In this document: piece by piece, positions 27,351-36,490 of the stretch | Layout: every line of letters starts with the position of its first letter | How positions within the stretch are numbered: the first letter of the stretch is position 1 | NCBI RefSeq assembly: GCF_022919135.1 | Contig: NZ_CP095049.1 | Location: 2,794,501-2,858,500, forward strand | DNA from: Hymenobacter cellulosivorans | Lineage (GTDB): Bacteria; Bacteroidota; Bacteroidia; Cytophagales; Hymenobacteraceae | Direction of reading: 5' to 3' | DNA: 64,000 nt | Notes under the pieces: generated by a model | The model's input: only the letters and a program-made list of their open reading frames with translations | Database searches by the model: none | What the model was told of the DNA's origin: nothing | Program-made: the position numbers and the translations under genes

Positions 27351-27563
27351 TTACTTCTTTACCGGCTTCACTTCGCTTTGCAGCTTAATGACCCGGTCGC
27401 CGTTGTCTTGCACGATGACATAAGCCGGGTTTTCCGGGGTGCCGTTGCGGGTGATGTCGCTGCCCTTGAGCTTGCGCGTCACGGGTTCCTTGTGGGTTTC
27501 TTCAATCTTGCCGGTGGCCGTGCCGGTGCCGTATTTCCAGCTGACTTGGGTGCCTTTGCGCAT
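27351..27563 (-). CDS. DUF2945 / HVA1 Tudor-like protein
   Basis: 70 residues, cytoplasmic. The whole length matches the small HVA1 (hypervirulence-associated) Tudor-like family as I know it: MRKGTQVSWKYGTGTATGKI, EETHKEPVTRKLKGSDITRNG, PAYVIVQDNGDRVIKLQSEV. Such proteins are common stand-alone genes in bacteria and appear linked to stress conditions; the molecular role is unknown. It is convergent with the permease and divergent from the amidohydrolase operon. Confidence 0.85.
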   Translation of the reverse strand: MRKGTQVSWKYGTGTATGKIEETHKEPVTRKLKGSDITRNGTPENPAYVIVQDNGDRVIKLQSEVKPVKK

Positions 27564-27736
27564 GGTCGGGAGGGGTTAGAGCGGGGAATATGTGTAGGTA
27601 CTGTGCTTATCCCGGAAAAGTTGAGCTTACGGCCCGTCTTCGTTTGCGGATTTTTCAGTAGAAACGGCCGAAAAGTGCGAGTCTGCCGCTACCTTTCCAC
27701 TCTGATGCTTTCTTCATCACCATCCACCGTTTTTCC

Positions 27737-30700
27737 ATGTCACTATTTCTACGCCAGCTAGGCCTGGCGGGCGGCTTGCTGCTGAGCAGCGTGGTTGCCT
27801 ACGCCCAGCCCAGCACCTACCCGCGCAACGGCGTCTACGACCAGCGCCCGGGCCTGTACGCCTTCACCCACGCCACCATTTTCACCGACTACAAAACCCG
27901 CCTCACCGACGCGACCCTGCTTATCCGGGACGGTAGGGTAGAGGCCGTGGGCACCGGGGTGAAAATTCCGGCCGGGGCCGTGGTTACCGACCTCAAAGGG
28001 CGCTATATCTATCCCGGCTTCGTTGATCTGTACGCCAGCTACGGCCTGCCCGAAGTGAAAGCACCCGAGCGCCAGGGCCGCCGCAGCGGACCGCAGTTTG
28101 AAAGTCAGAAAGCCGGGGCCTACGACTGGAACCAGGCTATTCACCCCGAAACCAGCGCCGCTGAACTGTTCAAAGTCAACGACGACCAGGCCGATGCTTA
28201 CCGCCGCCTGGGCTTTGGCGCGGTGCTCACCCAGCAGGCCGACGGCATTGCCCGCGGCACCGCGGCGCTGGTCACGCTGAATACGGCCCGTAAGGAACAG
28301 GAAGTAGTGCTGGCTGACCGCGCCGCCGCCGCCTTTTCCTTCGACAAAGGCAGCAGCACCCAGGATTACCCCAGCTCGTTGATGGGCAGCATCGCGCTGC
28401 TGCGTCAAACCTACCTCGACGCCGACTGGAACCAGCGCAATCCAACCAAAGAGCAAAACCTGTCGCTCAGGGCCTTCAACCAACAGCGCCAGCTCCCGCA
28501 GATTTTCGACGTGCGCGATAAGCAGTCGGCATTGCGGGCCGATAAGGTAGGCGACGAGTTCGGGGTGCAATACATCCTGAAAGGCCGCGGCGACGAGTAC
28601 CAGCGCCTGGCCGATATTCAGGCTACCAAAGCTCCCCTCATTGTCAGCTTGAACTTCCCCGATGCCTATAATGTGGACGACGTGTATGACGCCTCCCGCA
28701 TTTCGCTCGAGGAGCTCAAGCACTGGGAAATGGCCCCGGCCAACGCGGCCATCCTGGCCAAAGCCGGTGTGCCCTTCGTGTTGTCGGCCGCCGACCTCAA
28801 GGACAAGAAGAAGTTCTTGCCCAATCTGAAAAAGGCCATTCAGCATGGTCTCACCGAGGAGCAGGCCCTGCGCGCCCTCACCGCGACGCCCGCCGAGCTG
28901 TTGAAAATGCAGAATCAGGTGGGTAGCCTCAAGGCCGGTATGGTGGCTAACTTCCTGGTGTGCTCCAACCGCCTTTTTGCCGACGACAACGTACTGCTCG
29001 ACAACTGGGTGCAGGGGCAACGCTACCAGCTCAGCACCGTGCCCAGCGACTACCGCGGTATGTATACGCTCAAAATAGGCAGTCAGCCCGAACTGAAAAT
29101 GCTAGTGGCCGGCAAGCCTGAAGCTCCCGAAATGCGCATTGTAATGGCGCCCAAGGATACCGTGCGCGGGGCATTATCGGTAAATGGGGAGTTGGCTACT
29201 ATTGTGTATAACCCCACGCCCAAAACCAAGGGCGCAGCTGTGCGCCTCAGCGGCTTCTATACGCCCGAAACCCGCCTGTTCCAGGGCGACGGGCAACTGG
29301 CCGACGCTTCGCAGGTGAAGTGGAGCGCCCAGCGCCAGGAGGAAGCTACCCGCGCTGCCCGCCGCGACTCGGCTAAAGCGCCTGAGCCCATACAGATTGG
29401 GCAGGCCCTGTTTCCCTTTGTAGCCTTTGGCCGCACCCAGGTGCCCCAGCAGGAAACGGTGCTCATCAAGAACGCCACGGTGTGGACCAGTGAGGCCGCC
29501 GGCAAGCTGGAAAACACCGACGTGCTGCTACAAAACGGCAAAATCCAGAAGATTGGCAAGAACCTAAGTGTGCCCAAAGGTGGCCGCAGCATCGACGGTA
29601 CCGGCAAGCATCTTACGCCCGGCATCATTGATGAGCATTCCCACATTGCCATCAGTGAGGGCGTAAACGAAGGAACCCAGGCCGTGACCAGTGAGGTGCG
29701 CATCAGCGACGTCGTCGATGCCGAGGACATCGATGTGTACCGCGACCTGGCCGGCGGCGTGGTGGCCGCTCAGCTGCTGCACGGCTCGGCCAACCCCATC
29801 GGCGGGCAGTCGGCCCTGATCAAGCTGCGCTGGGGCATGACGGCCGAGCAGATGAAAATCGAGGATGCGCCGGGCTTCATCAAGTTTGCCTTGGGCGAGA
29901 ACGTGAAGCAAAGCAACTGGGGCGAAATGAACGTGCTGCGTTTTCCCCAGACCCGCATGGGCGTGGAGCAGGTGTTCGTGGATGCCTTCACCCGCGCTAA
30001 GGAGTACGAGCAGGAGTGGAAAGCCTGGAACAAGCTGGGCAAGGGCAAGCAGAAGAAAGGAGAGGCCCCGCGCCGCGACCTGGAGCTCGAAGCCCTAGTC
30101 GAAATCCTGAACCAGCAGCGCTTCATTACCTGCCACAGCTACGTGCAGAGCGAAATCAACATGCTGCTGAACACAGCTGACCGAATGGGCTTTAAGGTCA
30201 ACACCTTCACCCATATTCTGGAAGGCTATAAGGTGGCCGACAAGATGAAGGCCCACGGCGTGAATGCCAGTACCTTCTCCGACTGGTGGGCCTACAAAAA
30301 CGAAGTGCGCGACGCTATTCCCTACAACGCGGCCATTATGCACGACGCGGGCCTGAACGTGGCCATCAACTCGGACGACGCCGAAATGAGCCGCCGCCTC
30401 AACCAGGAAGCGGCCAAAACGGTGAAGTACGGCGGGTTGTCGGAAGAGGAGGCCCTGAAGCTGGTGACCATCAACCCGGCCAAGATGCTCCACCTCGACA
30501 AGAACATGGGCAGCATCAAGGAAGGTAAGGACGCCGACGTGGTACTCTGGACCGACCACCCGCTGAGCATCTACGCCCACCCGGAGCGCACCTTCGTCGA
30601 TGGCCGTCAGATGTTCGACGTCGAGTCGGACGCCCGCATGCGCCAGGAAGTGGAAAAGGAGCGGCTGCGCATCGTGCAGAAAATGCTGGACGCTAAGAAA

Positions 30701-30790
30701 GCCGGCGCCCCCACGCAAGGTGCTACGGCCAAGGCCAACAAGCACTTCCACTGCGACACGATGGGCGAAGACAAGGAACTGGACAACTAA
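27737..30790 (+). CDS. Exported double-domain amidohydrolase
   Basis: 1017 residues. A signal peptide ends near VVAYAQ. There are two amidohydrolase-type domains. In the first (~40-430) the metal-binding HxH after the GxxxxPG(F) motif is replaced (YPGFVDLYASYG), so it is probably inactive. The second (~590-970) keeps DEHSH (His634, His636), CHSY, THILEG and NSDDAE, a plausible metal centre. The C-terminus is Lys-rich. It probably acts in the periplasm on cyclic amides or dipeptides; substrate unknown. The next gene, 59 bases downstream, encodes a related degenerate domain, so the two form an operon. Confidence 0.88.
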   Translation: MSLFLRQLGLAGGLLLSSVVAYAQPSTYPRNGVYDQRPGLYAFTHATIFTDYKTRLTDATLLIRDGRVEAVGTGVKIPAGAVVTDLKGRYIYPGFVDLYASYGLPEVKAPERQGRRSGPQFESQKAGAYDWNQAIHPETSAAELFKVNDDQADAYRRLGFGAVLTQQADGIARGTAALVTLNTARKEQEVVLADRAAAAFSFDKGSSTQDYPSSLMGSIALLRQTYLDADWNQRNPTKEQNLSLRAFNQQRQLPQIFDVRDKQSALRADKVGDEFGVQYILKGRGDEYQRLADIQATKAPLIVSLNFPDAYNVDDVYDASRISLEELKHWEMAPANAAILAKAGVPFVLSAADLKDKKKFLPNLKKAIQHGLTEEQALRALTATPAELLKMQNQVGSLKAGMVANFLVCSNRLFADDNVLLDNWVQGQRYQLSTVPSDYRGMYTLKIGSQPELKMLVAGKPEAPEMRIVMAPKDTVRGALSVNGELATIVYNPTPKTKGAAVRLSGFYTPETRLFQGDGQLADASQVKWSAQRQEEATRAARRDSAKAPEPIQIGQALFPFVAFGRTQVPQQETVLIKNATVWTSEAAGKLENTDVLLQNGKIQKIGKNLSVPKGGRSIDGTGKHLTPGIIDEHSHIAISEGVNEGTQAVTSEVRISDVVDAEDIDVYRDLAGGVVAAQLLHGSANPIGGQSALIKLRWGMTAEQMKIEDAPGFIKFALGENVKQSNWGEMNVLRFPQTRMGVEQVFVDAFTRAKEYEQEWKAWNKLGKGKQKKGEAPRRDLELEALVEILNQQRFITCHSYVQSEINMLLNTADRMGFKVNTFTHILEGYKVADKMKAHGVNASTFSDWWAYKNEVRDAIPYNAAIMHDAGLNVAINSDDAEMSRRLNQEAAKTVKYGGLSEEEALKLVTINPAKMLHLDKNMGSIKEGKDADVVLWTDHPLSIYAHPERTFVDGRQMFDVESDARMRQEVEKERLRIVQKMLDAKKAGAPTQGATAKANKHFHCDTMGEDKELDN

Positions 30791-30849
30791 GCCGGCCGCC
30801 CTTTTCGCTCTGAAAAGTTGGCTGCTTCAACCTACTTAACTGCATTCTC

Positions 30850-32160
30850 ATGCGTTTTTCCGCATTATTTCTTTCTCTAAGCTTGCTCACGGCCACGCCG
30901 CTGCTGGCCCAAGTGCCTGCCCCGGCGCCGGCCCAGAGCAAGCCTGTGCTGCTCGTGGGCGGCACGCTGCACGTAGGCAACGGCACCGTGGTGCCCGACG
31001 CCGCCGTGGCTTTCGACAAAGGCCGCATCACCTACGCCGGAGCCCAGTCGGGCTTTAGCCAGGATAAGTCGGCCTACGAGGTGGTCGACGTGAAAGGCCA
31101 GGAAATTTACCCCGGCCTGATTCTGCCCAACACAACCCTGGGCCTGACCGAAGTAGAAGCCATCCGGGCAACCGTCGACGAGCGGGAAGTGGGCATGCTC
31201 AACCCCAACGTGCGGGCCCTAATAGCCTACAACACCGATTCCGACATTATCCCCACGGTGCGCACCAACGGCGTGCTGCTGGCTCAAGTGACGCCCCGGG
31301 GCGGCATGCTCTCGGGCCAGAGCAGCATCGTGCAGCTCGATGCCTGGAACTGGCAGGACGCAGCCGTAAAAGCCGACGACGGCCTGCACCTGAACTGGCC
31401 TCCGATGGTCATCAAACTCAACCCGAGCGAAGACCAGACAGCTGTAGACCGGCGCGAAAAAGCACGGCAGCAGCAGTTGCGCGAGCTGGAGCAACTGCTC
31501 TCGGAGGCCTCGGCCTACCGCGCCCTGCCAGCCAGCCGCAAGGAAAACCTGCGCCTCTCGTCGCTGAGCGGCCTATTCGACGGCTCCAAAACGCTGTTTA
31601 TTCACGCCGACTACGGCAAGGAAATCATTGAAGGCGTCCGGTTTGCCAAACGCCTGGGCGTGCAGAAAGTCACCGTCATCGGGGCCCGCGACGCCTGGAT
31701 GATGCTCGACTTTCTCAAGCAAAACGATGTGGCCGTGGTGCTGTCCCGCATTCACGCCCTGCCCCGCCGCGCCGGCGACGACTACGACCTGCCCTACAAG
31801 CTGCCTAGCCTGCTGCAACAAGCCGGGGTGCGGTTCTGCCTCGACTACGAGGGCGACCAGGAAACGGCTGGCTCGCGCAATCTGGCCTTTATTGCCGGGA
31901 CCGCCGCCGGCCATGGCCTGACCAAGGAGCAGGCCCTGACGGCCGTTACGCTGAGCCCAGCCCGCATCATGGGCCTCGATAAGGACTACGGCAGCCTCGA
32001 AGCCGGCAAAAGTGCTACGCTCGTGGTAAGCAGCGGCGACTTGCTCGACATGCGGACTAATAACGTGACCCACGCCTTTATCGATGGCCGGGCTTTCAAC
32101 ATGACCAATAAGCAAACCTACCTGAACCAGAAGTTTCGCTCCAAATACGGAATGAAGTAG
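30850..32160 (+). CDS. Exported amidohydrolase-like protein without the HxH metal motif
   Basis: 436 residues with a signal peptide (cut near LLAQ). It is homologous to the first half of the protein encoded upstream: a small beta domain (LLVGGTLHVGNGTVVPDAAV), then EIYPGLILPNTTLGLTEVE, where a canonical enzyme would have HxH. The end of the barrel has LTKEQALTAVTLSPARIMGLDKDYGSLEAGKSATLVV, typical of the family. Without HxH it may be a regulatory or structural partner of the larger protein, or use a different metal arrangement. It is followed by a strong terminator. Confidence 0.85.
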   Translation: MRFSALFLSLSLLTATPLLAQVPAPAPAQSKPVLLVGGTLHVGNGTVVPDAAVAFDKGRITYAGAQSGFSQDKSAYEVVDVKGQEIYPGLILPNTTLGLTEVEAIRATVDEREVGMLNPNVRALIAYNTDSDIIPTVRTNGVLLAQVTPRGGMLSGQSSIVQLDAWNWQDAAVKADDGLHLNWPPMVIKLNPSEDQTAVDRREKARQQQLRELEQLLSEASAYRALPASRKENLRLSSLSGLFDGSKTLFIHADYGKEIIEGVRFAKRLGVQKVTVIGARDAWMMLDFLKQNDVAVVLSRIHALPRRAGDDYDLPYKLPSLLQQAGVRFCLDYEGDQETAGSRNLAFIAGTAAGHGLTKEQALTAVTLSPARIMGLDKDYGSLEAGKSATLVVSSGDLLDMRTNNVTHAFIDGRAFNMTNKQTYLNQKFRSKYGMK

Positions 32161-32173
32161 GCTTTCTGATAGC

Positions 32174-32218
32174 AAAAGCAACGAGGCGCGGCTCCCTGAG
32201 TCGCGCCTCGTTGCTTTT
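32174..32218. terminator. Terminator after the amidohydrolase operon
   Basis: A 17-bp stem (AAAAGCAACGAGGCGCG and its complement, 11-base loop) with the T run in its 3' arm. Confidence 0.88.
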
Positions 32219-32909
32219 CTAGGTACGAGCAGCGTAAAACTGAATTGTGCAAAATTTTGGCATGCCCGCTAAAGCTGAAGGGGTAACATATACGGTCTAT
32301 TGGCCGCTAATTCGCTGCAAAAACGTTTAAATCAAGGTTGGTAAACCGATGTATTTATGATTTAATCAGGTATTAATTGAAATGTGCTAATATCAGTGAA
32401 GTTTGGAAAGTGATTAGTATTTGTTTAAGTTTAAACTGTATTTGTGAGTGAAGCGCTGCTTTGCTTGCCCGATTGAGAAGTGTAGTTGATTGTGAATAGT
32501 AGATCTAATCTACTGTCTGGTAGGTAGGTTCTACAGCAAGATTTCCGCTTATGGATACAGTGGTTACTCATGCTTTACATGTTGTCCTACAATCAGGTTG
32601 GTGCTGTTGCTGGCATAGGCTCTCCTACACGAGTAGCAAGGGTTTTTCCCATCTGATTACCTGCAAACGCGCTTGAGCCTAGATTATGCGAAGCCAGTAA
32701 TAGGACTGGCTCAAACGAGCTAGATAGTAGTGCTTTGCGCAAGTATACTATTCTTAGAAAAAATTTAACTAAATAACGTACAAGCTAATGATAATATCTT
32801 TATATTCGTCATGAAGCTGTCTGTATGAGTTACTCAGTTATTGTCTTCACTTTGAGTTCCGCGCGCATTTGAAATTTCTCTTCCATTTCAACACCTAACC
32901 CAACACATC
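32219..32909. other. AT-rich 690-bp region without recognisable genes
   Basis: The base composition drops sharply compared with both flanks, with many A/T runs and stop codons in all frames. I see no tRNA, rRNA-like or riboswitch fold. A possible -7 box (TATCTTTA, ~32797) lies ~110 bases before the small ORF at 32910. It may be a decayed acquired segment or a long regulatory region. Confidence 0.5.
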
Positions 32910-33110
32910 ATGGCATCCAAAATTCTATCCTTCATCTGTCACGTGCCCCCACTGATGCCCAGCGCTTTCCCAACTGCTCCTACGCCCGCCAAAACGAACC
33001 GGGTAACTGAGCGCAAAACGGATTCGAAGGCCTCAGGTGGGCATTTTACCGCTATTTATGAGAACGAGCGGTTCGTCCGCTTCAAGTATATCAACAATAC
33101 CAACGACTGA
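32910..33110 (+). CDS. Possible small hypothetical protein (66 aa)
   Basis: A 66-residue frame at the right edge of the AT-rich region. The N-terminal third is hydrophobic and Pro-rich; the second half is hydrophilic and ends in FTAIYENERFVRFKYINNTND, which looks like real protein sequence with aromatic/charged alternation. There is no family match that I know. An AT-rich possible promoter lies upstream. GC-rich sequence resumes directly after the stop. It could be a real small gene or the remnant of a larger one. Confidence 0.4.
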   Translation: MASKILSFICHVPPLMPSAFPTAPTPAKTNRVTERKTDSKASGGHFTAIYENERFVRFKYINNTND

Positions 33111-33263
33111 ACAGCTTTGGTACTAAACAACCCGGGCTACCGCGCAAAATGCTTGTGGCTACTTCCGGCGGAGTAGGCTTCAGGGCGCATGCACGGTAGC
33201 CCGGGTCCCGGGGCAGCCCCGGATTTCATTTAACTTGCACGCCAGTTCATCCTTATTGCGTGC

Positions 33264-35300
33264 ATGATTCGTTCCCCGCGTAGCCTCCTGTTGTTCCTGT
33301 TTCTGCTGCTGGCCGGGCCTTTACTGGCCCAGCAGGGTGATTTTATTCCGGAAGAAAATGCGTGGTATGGGGTAGTGGCCCGCGGCAGCGGCCGTTCCCT
33401 GGATATCACCGGGTCGTCATCGGAAGCCGGGGTAGCGGCAGTGCAGTGGGAGTTTACGCACGCGGCCAGCCAGCAGTGGCGGTTTGTGCGCATCACACCC
33501 GGCGGCGAATACTACCGTCTTGAAGCCAAGCACAGCGCTAAGTGCCTCACCGTCGAGAAGCCCGATGAAAACGCGCCCCTGGCTCAGCGGCCCTGGACGG
33601 GCAGCCTCTACCAACAATGGAAACTGGTGCCAGCCGGTCCCATTGGTAGCTATGAGCTGGTAAACCGGGGCAATGATAAGTGTGCTGCCATTGCCGCTGC
33701 CGACAAGTTTAACGGAACTCCCGTGGTGGCGCAGCGCCCGGCTAACCGAGCCACGCAGCAGTGGCGCCTATTCAAGCTGCACCTCAACCTGGACGCCAGC
33801 CAGTCTGGTTTCGGCCCGGTTGAGCCGTTGACTGCCTTAAATACGCCCGGCAACGAGTTGCAGCCGGTGCTGGCCCCGGATGGCAAGACGCTATACTTTG
33901 CCCGCACCAAATTCGCGGGCAATACCGAAGGCAATACCGAATCGGGGGATATCTGGGTAAGCCAGTCGACGGATGGGCAAACCTGGGCCCCTCCCGTGCG
34001 GCTCGATGCCCTGAACACCCGCCAGAACAACGGGGTGATGTCGGTGGTGGGGGCCGATGGTGGCCAATTGTTGGTACGCGGGCTGTATGAGCGCGACGGT
34101 AGCTTCCGCGACGAAGGTGCGTCGTTGATCAGCCGGGCGGCCAGCACGAAAAGCAAACCCGACCGGCCCCAGCCGCTGACCATTAATAACTACTACTCGG
34201 CGGGTGCCGCGACGACCTTTTTCATGGCCGCCGACCAGAAAACCCTGCTGCTGTCCTTGGAGCGGGGCGACTCGTTTGGGGGCAACGACCTGTACGTGAG
34301 CCGCCCCAAGGCTGATGGTAGTTGGAGTGAACCCCAGAGCCTGGGTGGCGTGCTGAACTCGCCGGGCTTTGAGTTTGCGCCCTGGCTGGCTCCGGATGGC
34401 AAAACCCTGTATTTCTCTTCCTACGGCCACGCCGGCTACGGCAGCGCCGATATTTTTGTGAGTACCCGCCTAGACGAAACCTGGTCGAAGTGGACGGAGC
34501 CCCGCAACCTGGGCCCGACGCTCAACGGACCGGGTTTTGACGCGTACTTCATGCTCAGCGCCGATGGCAAGCAAGCCTATTACGCGGCCTCGCGTGCCCC
34601 CAACGGCCCGGCCGACCTGTACCGCACGGCCGCCAGCGTGCCGCCGCTGGCCGATACGACGCGCCCCGCCGTGGCAGCAGCTCCTACCGTGGCCAGGCGC
34701 GCCCTGCTGACGGGCAAAGTGCTGGACGCCAAAACCCGCACCCCGGTCAAGGCCGAAGTAAAGGCCATCCGGCTCGACAACGATATTGCTTTCAACGCCA
34801 CGGTGCGCACCGACGGCACGGGCTCGTTCCAGTTTTCCTTACCCCCGGGTAGCTACCGGTTGGCGGCAGCCAGCTCGGGCTATCTGGCCGGTACCGATAC
34901 GGTGCGCATGGCCGCGTCCCTGACCCGGGAAATAGCGCTGGTACCGGCGGCTGTAGGGGCCAAGCTGGAGCTGCCCACCCTGATTTTTGCCCAGGGCAAA
35001 TACACGCTGCTACCTGCCTCGTACGCCGAGCTCAACCGCCTGGCCCGTACCCTCACCGACAACCCCACGGTAACAATTCGGCTGGAAGGCCACACCGACA
35101 ATCAGGGCCGGGCTGATCTGAACCAGCAGCTCTCTGAAGACCGGGTAAAGGAAGTGAAGCGCTACCTGGCCACGCGGGGCATTGCCGAAAGCCGCATCAC
35201 GACCGTAGGCTTTGGTGGCACCAAACCCCGGGCCAGCAACGCCAAGGAGGAAACCCGCAAGCTCAACCGCCGGGTAGAGTTTACGATAACCAAGCAGTAG
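33264..35300 (+). CDS. Lectin / PD40 repeat / OmpA-like multidomain protein
   Basis: 678 residues. A signal peptide is cut near LLAQ. Residues ~25-175 form a ricin-type beta-trefoil with three QQW repeats (QQWRFVR, QQWKLVP, QQWRLFK). Residues ~190-460 form a WD40-like PD40 propeller with LAPDGKTLYFARTKF, APWLAPDGKTLYFSSYG and LSADGKQAYYAAS. A carboxypeptidase-regulatory-like domain (LTGKVLDAKTRTPVKAEV) follows, then a C-terminal OmpA peptidoglycan-binding domain with RLEGHTDNQGRADLNQQLS and LNRRVEFTI. It probably anchors to peptidoglycan while binding a glycan. The lectin plus OmpA combination is unusual. Confidence 0.9.
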   Translation: MIRSPRSLLLFLFLLLAGPLLAQQGDFIPEENAWYGVVARGSGRSLDITGSSSEAGVAAVQWEFTHAASQQWRFVRITPGGEYYRLEAKHSAKCLTVEKPDENAPLAQRPWTGSLYQQWKLVPAGPIGSYELVNRGNDKCAAIAAADKFNGTPVVAQRPANRATQQWRLFKLHLNLDASQSGFGPVEPLTALNTPGNELQPVLAPDGKTLYFARTKFAGNTEGNTESGDIWVSQSTDGQTWAPPVRLDALNTRQNNGVMSVVGADGGQLLVRGLYERDGSFRDEGASLISRAASTKSKPDRPQPLTINNYYSAGAATTFFMAADQKTLLLSLERGDSFGGNDLYVSRPKADGSWSEPQSLGGVLNSPGFEFAPWLAPDGKTLYFSSYGHAGYGSADIFVSTRLDETWSKWTEPRNLGPTLNGPGFDAYFMLSADGKQAYYAASRAPNGPADLYRTAASVPPLADTTRPAVAAAPTVARRALLTGKVLDAKTRTPVKAEVKAIRLDNDIAFNATVRTDGTGSFQFSLPPGSYRLAAASSGYLAGTDTVRMAASLTREIALVPAAVGAKLELPTLIFAQGKYTLLPASYAELNRLARTLTDNPTVTIRLEGHTDNQGRADLNQQLSEDRVKEVKRYLATRGIAESRITTVGFGGTKPRASNAKEETRKLNRRVEFTITKQ

Positions 35301-35371
35301 GTTTCTGCGAATACCAACTGCTTGGCGGCCTCGTACGCCGCGTGTATCCGCTGATTTAGCCCTTCTGCCGC

Positions 35372-36283
35372 ATGAAAGCAACCATCGTCCGTCAATATGA
35401 GCTGCCCAACCTGCCCTCGGCCTCGGGCATTGAGCTGGTCGGCGACACAGCCTACATCATCGGCGACGATTCCCCGTTTCTCTACAGCTGCTCGGCCCAG
35501 TCGTTGGCCCCGAATGCCCCGCTAGCCTTGTTTGAAACGGCCCATTTCAGCTCGGGCCGGATTCCGAAGGACCGCAAGCCCGACCTGGAGTGTCTGACGG
35601 CCATTGTTTCGGGCCAGGAAACGGCACTGCTGGCTTGTGGCTCGGGAGCTACGGCGGCCCGGGAGCAAGGTTTTTGGGTGGACTTACCCAAAGGGCCTGG
35701 CTCGGCTACGGTGCAGCCTTTGTCGTTGAGCCGGCTGTACGCCGCCTTGCGGCAGGTTTTGCCCAGTGGCATCACGCTGAACCTGGAAGCGGCGGCGGCC
35801 ACGGCTACCGAGCTGCTGTTGTTTCAGCGCACGGTGGGCGCGGAAGCGGGCAATATCGTATTTCGGCTGCCCCTGGCGGCGGCTTTGGAGTGCATCCGGC
35901 ACCAGCGCGATGTGCCGCCGGTGCAGCAGCAAACATTCCAGCTTCCTACTATTGCGGGCAAAGCGGCGGGTTTTTCCGGGGCCTGTACCTTCGATAACAA
36001 GGTCTTTATAACGGCTTCGGTAGAGGATACCCAGGATGCCATTGCCGATGGCGAAGTGCTGGGCAGCTTCGTGGGCGTGTTGCCGGCCCCACAGCCGGTT
36101 GGCAAGGCTACGCTGCTCCAGCTGGCTCATTTGGCCTTGCCGGATGGCCAACCCTACCGGGGCAAGGTGGAAAGCATCGTGGTGCGTAAGGCCCTGGGTG
36201 CCGGGCGGTACGAGGCGTTGCTGGTAACGGATGATGACGCGGGCGGCTCGACGGCCGTGCTCATTGAGCTGCACACGGCGTAG
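35372..36283 (+). CDS. DUF6929-like beta-propeller protein
   Basis: 303 residues without signal peptide. Blade-like repeats include LPSASGIELVGDTAYIIGDD, RKPDLECLTAIVS, TLNLEAAAATATELLLF and FSGACTFDNKVFITASVEDT, which suggests a soluble propeller related to phytase-like or strictosidine-synthase-like proteins. I assign it to DUF6929 from memory, without a search. It starts 71 bases after the OmpA-like gene and could be cotranscribed. Function unknown. Confidence 0.65.
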   Translation: MKATIVRQYELPNLPSASGIELVGDTAYIIGDDSPFLYSCSAQSLAPNAPLALFETAHFSSGRIPKDRKPDLECLTAIVSGQETALLACGSGATAAREQGFWVDLPKGPGSATVQPLSLSRLYAALRQVLPSGITLNLEAAAATATELLLFQRTVGAEAGNIVFRLPLAAALECIRHQRDVPPVQQQTFQLPTIAGKAAGFSGACTFDNKVFITASVEDTQDAIADGEVLGSFVGVLPAPQPVGKATLLQLAHLALPDGQPYRGKVESIVVRKALGAGRYEALLVTDDDAGGSTAVLIELHTA

Positions 36284-36289
36284 CCGGAT

Positions 36290-36490
36290 TTAACTGGCCG
36301 GAGCGCCGGTTTTGCGTAGTTGTCGGGCCAATACGACGGCCGGGCCCGTGGCAAACTCAACTAGCATGGAGCCGTTGCGGCCCCGGATGCACTTACCTCG
36401 TTCGTCGTACACGGCGTGGCAGAGCTGGCCGACCAAGGGCGAGTGGGTAAGGCGGGCTAGCCGGTCGCCGAGGTAGCGGTAGGTGCTCAT
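36290..36490 (-). CDS. Small unknown protein at the end of the polyamine cluster
   Basis: 66 residues starting at the ATG at 36490, which overlaps the stop of the upstream membrane protein gene (ATGA). The sequence is basic, without membrane segments. It includes MSTYRYLGDRLARLTHSPLVGQ-like and DERGKCIRGRNGSMLVEF segments. No family recognised. The tight coupling suggests that it belongs to the operon. An upstream in-frame extension to 36646 lies inside the neighbouring gene and is not used. Confidence 0.6.
   Translation of the reverse strand: MSTYRYLGDRLARLTHSPLVGQLCHAVYDERGKCIRGRNGSMLVEFATGPAVVLARQLRKTGAPAS

Noticed and set aside
27758..29020. 420-codon open frame antisense to the amidohydrolase
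   Set aside because: The sense strand has family motifs throughout; the antisense product has low-complexity Val/Gly/Gln composition.
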